From the NCBI GenBank assembly GCA_018818785.1, contig JAHIRF010000005.1, positions 248,001 through 312,000 on the forward strand: 64,000 bases of DNA. The letters are read 5' to 3'. Made by a program: the position numbers and the translations under genes. The DNA comes from Thermoplasmatota archaeon. Its GTDB lineage: Archaea; Thermoplasmatota; Thermoplasmata; UBA10834. This document shows positions 58,910 to 64,000 of this stretch, piece by piece; position 1 is the first letter of the stretch; each line of letters opens with the position of its first letter. The notes beneath the pieces were generated by a model. The model saw only the letters and a program-made list of their open reading frames with translations. It made no database searches and had not been told where the DNA came from.

Positions 58910-59488
58910 TTATCTCAACTTTCTTGGCTGTTTCTTGTCTTTGCCTTTGACCACTTTCTTCCGGACGACCTTCGGCTTCCCGGCTATCATATCCTTGGCC
59001 GGGTACTTGTCGAGGTCCATCCGTTTCATGATCATATGAGGCTTGAACCCCATCTGACCCCAGGCTGCCCTTGCCTCGAAGTTCGCGGCGGCGACGCTCA
59101 GGTTAGCCGTCCTGACCTTGTTCTGGTAGAACCATTTGAGACAGACCTTGAGCATCTCCCTCGTGATGCCCTTCTTGCGCAGCTCCGGCCTCACGTACGC
59201 GTCGGAGATGTTGCCCAGGGTCTTCTCCTTGAAGATGGGTGCGTTCGGTGATAGCATACCTAGCATGAAACCCACGATCTCATCGTCCTGCTCCGCAACC
59301 ACCAGTTTCGTGCTCTTCTCGGAGAACTTCTTCGATACGTACTTGGACCATTTATCGCGGCCGTCGCTGGCTGGAAGGAAGTGGATCGAGAGGTCGGAAT
59401 GATGGGCGACTAGATCCTCCCATAGGTCCACGACCTGATCGAGGTCCTCCTTGCGAGCTTCGCGTATCTCTATCCTTGTCCGAGCCAC
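58910..59488 (-). CDS. GNAT-family N-acetyltransferase
   Basis: 192 residues from GTG preceded by GGTGGG. RIEIREARKEDLDQVVDLWE at the start, then VAEQDDEIVGFMLGML and the acetyl-CoA loop YVRPELRKKGITREMLKVCL, then ANFEARAAWGQMGFKPH. A basic tail (VVRKKVVKGKDKKQPRKLR) follows. Substrate unknown; the basic tail suggests a protein or nucleic-acid partner. A longer form from TTG at 59530 is possible. Directly downstream of serA. Confidence 0.85.
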   Translation of the reverse strand: MARTRIEIREARKEDLDQVVDLWEDLVAHHSDLSIHFLPASDGRDKWSKYVSKKFSEKSTKLVVAEQDDEIVGFMLGMLSPNAPIFKEKTLGNISDAYVRPELRKKGITREMLKVCLKWFYQNKVRTANLSVAAANFEARAAWGQMGFKPHMIMKRMDLDKYPAKDMIAGKPKVVRKKVVKGKDKKQPRKLR

Positions 59489-59535
59489 ATTCCCACCTAC
59501 CGCCCCTGGCTCTTCTGCGATGTGATTCAATCCTC

Positions 59536-61104
59536 TTAAAGCCTGATGTAGGTGGCAGAGGTCAGGTCAGGGATCGCCTTGACCTTCTCGAGCACTTCTG
59601 GCGACACGGACTCGTCTATCTCGAGGATCATCATCGCGGGTCCCCTGGTCTCCTGTCTAGCGACTTCCATGCTCGCGATGTTGACGTCGTTGTCCCCGAG
59701 CACGGTGCCCACCTTGCCGATCATACCTGGCTTGTCCATGTGCGATATGAGCAGTAGGTTCCCTTCAGGCACGATGTCCACTTTGCTGCCATCGATCTCC
59801 ACCAGTCTGGGACCCTTGTCCGCGATGAGCGACCCAGCCACGGAGGTCGTATGACTGTTCGTGTGCATCGTGACCCTTATGAGGTTCTTGAACGAGCCTG
59901 CATCATCCGAGGTCGATGTGACGATCTCTATACCCCTCGTCTTCGCGAAGTTCAGCGCGTTGATGTAGTTGACATTGAACTCTTCGGAGACGGGGCTAAG
60001 CAGTCCGGTGACGACGGAAGCGGCGATGATCTTAGTGTCCTTCTGTGCCAGCTCCCCCCTGCACGATATCTCCACTTTGCCGGTCCCGCACTTGCCCAAC
60101 TGGCATATGAACGTGCCCAACGCCTCGGCCAGGGGCATGTACGGCACTATCTCCGGGTCGAGCTTGGCCGGGAGGTTGACCGCGTTCTTGATGACATTGT
60201 CCTCCAGGTACGCGATGACCTGCTCTGCGATCTCAGAGCCCACATCCTCCTGGGCTTCCTTCGTGGTGGCTCCGAGGTGTGGTGTGAGCACTACGTTGTT
60301 CAGCGTGAGCAGTTTCGAGCCCTTCGGTGGCTCCTCGGAATAGACGTCCAGCGCGGCACCGCCTATCCTCCCTTCGGCGAGTATCTCGTAGAGTGCGTCC
60401 TCGTTCACGACGCCTCCTCTCGCGCAGTTGATGAGCATGGCGCTCTTCTTCATGTGGGACAGCTCGGTCTTTCCGAGCAGGTCCTTCGTCTGCGGCGTCA
60501 GAGGCGTGTGGAGCGATATGAAGTCCGATTCCTCGAGGAGCCGGTCCAATGTGACGAGTCTCACATGCAGCTTGACGCCGACCTCTGGGGATACGAGCGG
60601 GTCGTACGCGATGGTCTTCATGCCCAGGGCGCCCGCGCGTCTGGCCACTTCAGCGCCGACTCTCCCGAGCCCGATTATTCCGAGCGTCTTGCCAGAGACC
60701 TGCAGCCCTTTCAGCTCCTTCCTCTTCCACTCTCCCTTCTTCATAGAGGCATCGGCTTCCGCAATCTTCCTCGCGAGAGCGAATATGAATCCGATGGTGA
60801 GTTCCGCGGTCGATATGACGTTCCCCGATGGCGCGATCATGACGAGTATCCCACCCTCGGTCGCCGCTGGCACATCGACGTTGTCGATGCCTATGCCCGC
60901 CCTTCCGATGACCTTCAATTTGGATGCCTTGATGATCTTCTTCGTCACCTTGGTCGCGCTTCTGACCAGGATCACATCGTAATCCTTGATGATCTTGATT
61001 AGTTCGTCCTCTTTCAGGCCGGTCTTCACGTCTACCTTGTAGCCTTTGGCCTTCAGCATATCCACGCCGCTCTTTGAAATCTCGTCTGCGACGAGTACTC
61101 TCAT
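59536..61104 (-). CDS. serA: D-3-phosphoglycerate dehydrogenase
   Basis: 522 residues. N-terminal catalytic and NAD domains (RSATKVTKKIIKASKLKVIG, LGIIGLGRVGAEVARRAGAL, ISLHTPLTPQT, INCARGGVVNEDAL, VLTPHLGATTKEAQ), an intervening domain (VVTGLLSPVSEEFNVNYINA) and a C-terminal ACT domain (LLISHMDKPGMIGKVGTVLG). It starts serine synthesis from 3-phosphoglycerate; the ACT domain may bind serine. The ATG at 61104 follows GGTGTG; twelve codons upstream in frame are not needed. Confidence 0.96.
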   Translation of the reverse strand: MRVLVADEISKSGVDMLKAKGYKVDVKTGLKEDELIKIIKDYDVILVRSATKVTKKIIKASKLKVIGRAGIGIDNVDVPAATEGGILVMIAPSGNVISTAELTIGFIFALARKIAEADASMKKGEWKRKELKGLQVSGKTLGIIGLGRVGAEVARRAGALGMKTIAYDPLVSPEVGVKLHVRLVTLDRLLEESDFISLHTPLTPQTKDLLGKTELSHMKKSAMLINCARGGVVNEDALYEILAEGRIGGAALDVYSEEPPKGSKLLTLNNVVLTPHLGATTKEAQEDVGSEIAEQVIAYLEDNVIKNAVNLPAKLDPEIVPYMPLAEALGTFICQLGKCGTGKVEISCRGELAQKDTKIIAASVVTGLLSPVSEEFNVNYINALNFAKTRGIEIVTSTSDDAGSFKNLIRVTMHTNSHTTSVAGSLIADKGPRLVEIDGSKVDIVPEGNLLLISHMDKPGMIGKVGTVLGDNDVNIASMEVARQETRGPAMMILEIDESVSPEVLEKVKAIPDLTSATYIRL

Positions 61105-61172
61105 CTTGCACACCTTCTTTTTGCCAATCCTTCTCGGCAAAACGGGAACCGAGCCTCCCAGATATCAATGTG

Positions 61173-61193
61173 TTGGACGTTGCTAACGTTCAA
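61173..61193. promoter_or_regulatory. Inverted repeat upstream of the serA promoter
   Basis: TTGGACGTT-GCT-AACGTTCAA: nine-base arms matching at eight positions plus one G-T pair, about 70 bases upstream of serA and just before a TTGATATC promoter-like element on the minus strand. Position suggests an activator or repressor site for serine synthesis, or a short hairpin. Confidence 0.45.
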
Positions 61194-61345
61194 GTGTTCC
61201 TTTTTGTGCTATGAGTGTTCATGTCGTGTCGAACCGTGGACGATGGACGACGTGATTCGAATGCCAGCATCTGATGCACCCGCTTCTGCGCATTCTCTGC
61301 ATAATCACTATATATCCACGGAATGTTGTTCAGGGACGAAGTCGA

Positions 61346-61813
61346 ATGCATACAATAAAGCGTCGAGCCTCGATCAATTGTAAGCTCGGTGACGCTTTCG
61401 AATACGTCGCAGACTGGAAGAATTTCGCCAACTACATACCGATGTTCGTCAAGATCGAGCCGACCAGCTTAGTACATTATGGTCCTGGGACCTCACTCGA
61501 TATGACCATGATGCTGGGTACGAAAGTCGTCATGACGACCACGTTGGACGTCGTCGACTTCTTGAAGAACAGGCATATCGTCATGAAGTCCCATCGGGGA
61601 ATAAGGACCAAGACGAAATGGGAGTTCAAGGACATAGGCGGGAAGATACTGACAACACTCGACTTCGAATACGAGCTTCCGCCAGGGTTGACTCTCCGAG
61701 AAGGCGAGTTGAACATGTTGGCGAAGGACCTGGAAGATTCTTGGGCGAAGAGTCTGGAGATGCTGAAATGGATCCTAGAATCGATGCCGCCCAGCGCTGA
61801 TGACGACTATTGA
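61346..61813 (+). CDS. SRPBCC/START-like protein
   Basis: 155 residues. HTIKRRASINCKLGDAFEYV, ADWKNFANYIPMFVKIEP, FLKNRHIVMKSHRGIRTK and a long C-terminal helix (NMLAKDLEDSWAKSLEMLKW) give the helix-grip fold of polyketide cyclase/dehydrase-like proteins. They bind hydrophobic ligands. The ATG is about 33 bases after a TATATA box, so the leader is very short; the frame upstream of it is not used. Ends two bases before the convergent Trm112-like gene. Confidence 0.85.
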   Translation: MHTIKRRASINCKLGDAFEYVADWKNFANYIPMFVKIEPTSLVHYGPGTSLDMTMMLGTKVVMTTTLDVVDFLKNRHIVMKSHRGIRTKTKWEFKDIGGKILTTLDFEYELPPGLTLREGELNMLAKDLEDSWAKSLEMLKWILESMPPSADDDY

Positions 61814-61815
61814 AC

Positions 61816-62004
61816 TCATGTGCCCGGCGGAAGCATGTTCGGTATGCCGTCCTCGATCGGGTAATCGATCTTGCACTTGGCGCATCTGATGCTCCCCGCG
61901 AGCACTTCCTTGGCATCCTCCTTGTCTATCTTGAGCTCGAGCGGATGGTGCTTGCAGACGGGGCATGCGAGTATGTCCATGAGGTTCTTCTTCATACCTG
62001 ACAC
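61816..62004 (-). CDS. Trm112-like zinc-ribbon protein (62 aa)
   Basis: MKKNLMDILACPVCKHHPLE then GSIRCAKCKIDYPIEDGIP and NMLPP: the CPxC and CxxC pairs with the IEDGIPNML end are diagnostic of Trm112/YcaR-type proteins. In archaea and eukaryotes Trm112 activates several methyltransferases acting on tRNA, rRNA and release factor. Starts at MSG or three codons later at MKK. Confidence 0.9.
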   Translation of the reverse strand: MSGMKKNLMDILACPVCKHHPLELKIDKEDAKEVLAGSIRCAKCKIDYPIEDGIPNMLPPGT

Positions 62005-62037
62005 CAGGGACTGTATGGTGAAGCGGTAATAAGTCTT

Positions 62038-62047
62038 TCACGGAGAC
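62038..62047 (+). repeat. Left probable target-site duplication
   Basis: TCACGGAGAC, one base outside the left inverted repeat of the tnpB element. Matches TCACGGGGAC at 63421-63430 in nine of ten positions. Confidence 0.55.
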
Positions 62048-62048
62048 G

Positions 62049-62071
62049 GTTCTGTCAATTTTCGGGTGGTG
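62049..62071 (+). repeat. Left terminal inverted repeat of the tnpB element
   Basis: Begins GTTCTGTCAAT and ends TCGGGTGGTG. It matches the reverse complement of 63398-63420 at all but two middle bases (TT versus AA). Confidence 0.75.
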
Positions 62072-62175
62072 TTGTCGATGGTGCCTTTCTCGATGACATG
62101 AATATCTCGTCGATTGCATGAGTAGCATGCATGTAACCAAGCGGTGAATATGCCCCTGGCCAGATACCGTATTCG

Positions 62176-63393
62176 ATGCTCCACAGAGCGGTAGTGTTCC
62201 ACATTCATGGCGAGCTACCATTTGAGGCTACGATGCTCATGGAGGATTTCCGCCTGGCAGTCAACTCTGCGATCAGAGCGGGCCTAAATGCGAAGGTCAC
62301 CTCCAGGAATGCCCTGGCGAAGCTTGCGTACAAGGACTTCAGGAAAGAGCATCCGAACATGTATGCCCAGCATCTGGTATCCTCGTTCGAGGTCGCGGGT
62401 TCGGTGCTGAAGAACCTGCGAAGGCGTTGGGGGAAGGGCCCGACCCATCGCATTCCATATGTGCGTCGACTGATGATGAAGGCGGAGAACCAGGCATACA
62501 AGCTCGATCGAGAGAATGGCGTGATCGACCTTCCTATACGGGCAGGATGTCATGTGAAGCTGAGGCTCGTCCTGAGCGATTACCATCGCATCTATCTGAA
62601 CGACAGAACTCTCTCTCTTGGTTCACTGACCCTACTTCCAGACAGAGTCATAATAGCCTTCAGGAAGAGCCTGCCTGAATCATACATTCCAGAGACGGCC
62701 CTGTCTCTGGATACCAATGAACGATCCTTGGACGGCGTGTTACTGAGCGAAGATGAGTGCCTGCCAGTCCAGGCCGCGTATCCCGATGTCCCGATAATCC
62801 AGGCACGGCATCATGACCAGCGCAGGAGCCTCCAGAAGAAGAAGGCGCACGACCGGCGGACATCGAGGCGGTTGTGTCGCAGAGAGGGGAAGAGAGAGCG
62901 TCATCGGATCGAGTATCGCATGCACCAGGTGGCCAATGCGGTCCTCGGCTTCGCGGAGGAGCATAAATCGACGATTGTGCTCGAGGATCTGAGTTGGATG
63001 ACAGCGCGTAAGCGCGGCAAATCGCTCAACAGGCGGTTGAACTCATGGCCTCGGAGGAAGCTTCACGACTTCATCGAGTACAAGGCAGCCTGGAAAGGCG
63101 TGCCAGTCATCAAGGTGGACCCATACAACAGCAGCAGGAGGTGCCCAATATGTAGGAGATTGAATCATTCCCGAATGGGCGCCGATTTCGAGTGTGAGTG
63201 CGGTTGGTGTGCCGACAGGCATGTCAACGCTGGCATAAACCTGCTGCAGACAGCCTTCCCAGAAGGGATGGCAGGGGGCTTACGGTTCAGCCCCGGCGCG
63301 TTCCAGCATGACGTGGTGATGACCCTCTACGACCCAGAGATGGGCGCACGGTTGGAGCCGAATGGGACGAGTCGATCGGTGGTTCAGTCATGA
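62176..63393 (+). CDS. tnpB: TnpB-type RNA-guided nuclease homolog (IS200/IS605 OrfB)
   Basis: 405 residues. RuvC-I Asp D179 in ALSLDTNERSLDG, RuvC-II Glu E270 in IVLEDLSWM, and the zinc finger with C323/C326 (RRCPICRRLNH) and C340/C342/C345 (FECECGWC). RuvC-III reads CADRHVNAGINLL: the position that is Asp in the usual RDxNA motif is His349, so nuclease activity is in doubt unless D347 takes over. N-terminal helical and wedge regions appear complete, so it is not a truncated relic. A guide RNA, if made, would overlap the 3' end and the right repeat. Confidence 0.92.
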   Translation: MLHRAVVFHIHGELPFEATMLMEDFRLAVNSAIRAGLNAKVTSRNALAKLAYKDFRKEHPNMYAQHLVSSFEVAGSVLKNLRRRWGKGPTHRIPYVRRLMMKAENQAYKLDRENGVIDLPIRAGCHVKLRLVLSDYHRIYLNDRTLSLGSLTLLPDRVIIAFRKSLPESYIPETALSLDTNERSLDGVLLSEDECLPVQAAYPDVPIIQARHHDQRRSLQKKKAHDRRTSRRLCRREGKRERHRIEYRMHQVANAVLGFAEEHKSTIVLEDLSWMTARKRGKSLNRRLNSWPRRKLHDFIEYKAAWKGVPVIKVDPYNSSRRCPICRRLNHSRMGADFECECGWCADRHVNAGINLLQTAFPEGMAGGLRFSPGAFQHDVVMTLYDPEMGARLEPNGTSRSVVQS

Positions 63394-63397
63394 TGAC

Positions 63398-63420
63398 CAC
63401 CACCCGATTATTGACAGAAC
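63398..63420 (-). repeat. Right terminal inverted repeat of the tnpB element
   Basis: Begins CACCACCCGA and ends TTGACAGAAC; reverse complement of the left repeat at 21 of 23 bases. It starts four bases after the tnpB stop. Just before it, GGTGGT (63379-63384) and ACCACC (63396-63401) can form a hairpin overlapping the stop. Confidence 0.75.
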
Positions 63421-63430
63421 TCACGGGGAC
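63421..63430 (+). repeat. Right probable target-site duplication
   Basis: TCACGGGGAC directly after the right inverted repeat; matches 62038-62047 at nine of ten positions. It runs into the palindrome GGGACTGTCCC. Confidence 0.55.
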
Positions 63431-63475
63431 TGTCCCTGCCAAGCATTAATAACGCGGTATGGGGATTTGGCGCGC

Positions 63476-64000
63476 ATGCGCATAGGTGTGATTGGCGTCG
63501 GTTCGATGGGCCAGAACCATGCGAGGATACTGGCCGACATGGGTCTTCTGGCTGGCGTTTCTGATATCTCGCCAGAGGCGGCGAAGAAGGTCGGCGACCG
63601 GTATTCGGTCCCTTACATGACCAAACACTCCGACCTCCTCAAAGAAGATATTGATGCGGTCATCATCGTGACGCCCACGACCACCCACAAGAAGGTGGCG
63701 TCGTGCGCCTTGCGCGCGGGCAAGCATGTGCTTCTCGAGAAGCCGATGACCGGCTCGTCGAAGGACCTCGTGGAATTGAACCGCCAGGCATCGCGTTCGA
63801 AGCTGGTCCTTGCGGGTGGATTCGTCGAGAGGCACAATCCTGTCGTATCGTTCGCCAGGAACAGCCTTCAGAAGGGCGATTTCGGCACGCTCATCACGGC
63901 CGCTACCAGACGCGTGTCCTCGCTCCCGAGCAGGATAAGGGACATCGGCGTGGTCATGGACCTGGGCATACACGACATGGATGTCGTGCAGCACGTGGTC
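63476..64000 (+). CDS. Gfo/Idh/MocA-family oxidoreductase (partial, cut by window end)
   Basis: 175 residues visible, open at the right edge. MRIGVIGVGSMGQNHARILA is the NAD(P) Rossmann start; VIIVTPTTTHKKVASCALRA then HVLLEKPMTGSSKDLVELNR contains the EKP motif that marks the family, and AGGFVERHNPVVSFARNSL begins the second domain. These enzymes oxidise or reduce sugars, inositol or sugar-nucleotides. The substrate cannot be told from the N-terminal part. Confidence 0.9.
   Translation, partial: MRIGVIGVGSMGQNHARILADMGLLAGVSDISPEAAKKVGDRYSVPYMTKHSDLLKEDIDAVIIVTPTTTHKKVASCALRAGKHVLLEKPMTGSSKDLVELNRQASRSKLVLAGGFVERHNPVVSFARNSLQKGDFGTLITAATRRVSSLPSRIRDIGVVMDLGIHDMDVVQHVV

Larger units (their letters stand above)
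62049..63420 (+). mobile_element. Orphan tnpB element with terminal inverted repeats
   Basis: 1372 bp bounded by 23-bp inverted repeats (62049-62071 and 63398-63420, 21 of 23 bases matching) with the tnpB gene as only cargo. Near-identical 10-bp direct repeats flank it. There is no TnpA (Y1/HUH) or DDE transposase gene inside. It looks like a non-autonomous element moved by an enzyme coded elsewhere. Confidence 0.7.

Noticed and set aside
59851-61002. 383-codon plus-strand frame opposite serA
   Set aside because: serA has full motifs on the other strand; this frame is very Arg/Asp/Gln rich and has no recognisable domain.
1-64000. CRISPR arrays, rRNA genes, replication origin
   Set aside because: No regularly spaced repeats, no rRNA segments and no Cdc6/Orc gene or origin-box clusters were seen.

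Overview
The window is archaeal. It carries archaeal-type genes (RNA polymerase subunit K, uS2, a MEMO-family gene, RPA with its partner, PurP, a Nep1-type rRNA methyltransferase), TATA-like boxes 20-30 bases before several starts, short or absent 5' leaders, and many GTG/TTG starts. The mix of zinc-ribbon membrane proteins, surface proteins with an IPEFS-type C-terminus and a bacterial-type CODH/ACS suggests an uncultured anaerobic Thermoplasmatota-like archaeon. That placement is an inference from gene content, not a phylogeny.

Layout. 1-4.4 kb: a minus-strand, tightly overlapped redox and iron-sulfur cassette (DUF134 regulator, HTH_10 regulator, DUF1847, DsrE-like, Mrp ATPase, zinc ribbon, NifX-like, NifU-like, zinc ribbon). 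4.4-7 kb: tRNA-Val and indolepyruvate:ferredoxin oxidoreductase (iorBA). 7.1-10.9 kb: a cell-surface protein, the two subunits of an isopropylmalate/homoaconitate-type dehydratase, a 34-residue membrane microprotein candidate and tRNA-Arg. 10.9-15.6 kb: a sparse accessory stretch of unknown membrane proteins with two copies of a roughly 126-bp intergenic repeat. 15.6-19.2 kb: two ABC exporters in one operon. 19.2-26.3 kb: a GTPase-less EF-Tu-like protein, a V4R-like protein, an M28 peptidase, a REC-PAS regulator, a beta-propeller surface protein and a small zinc ribbon. 26.3-29.8 kb: class III aminotransferase, then rpoK, rps2 and MEMO. 29.8-32.7 kb: a DUF2085 protein and four tandem zinc-ribbon/4-TM genes. 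32.7-37.4 kb: RPA pair, clostripain-like protease, methyltransferase.

The most striking region is 37.4-49.9 kb. It holds an ACT-domain protein, CooT, CooC, a 1379-residue protein joining a complete bacterial-type CO dehydrogenase to a complete bacterial-type acetyl-CoA synthase, both corrinoid Fe-S protein subunits, a second CooC-like ATPase, the corrinoid reactivator RACo, the methyltransferase AcsE, and a DUF3786 protein. This is a self-contained carbonyl branch of the Wood-Ljungdahl pathway in bacterial form inside an archaeal genome. IorAB and the aminotransferases fit an anaerobe with ferredoxin-linked amino-acid metabolism feeding or drawing on acetyl-CoA.

49.9-64 kb: a DedA-like protein, a KaiC-like protein without a Walker A motif, two transporters, purP-nep1, an AIR-synthase-like enzyme, a class I aminotransferase, a GNAT, serA, an SRPBCC protein, a Trm112-like protein, an orphan tnpB bounded by 23-bp inverted repeats and a probable target duplication, and the first part of a Gfo/Idh/MocA oxidoreductase cut by the window edge.
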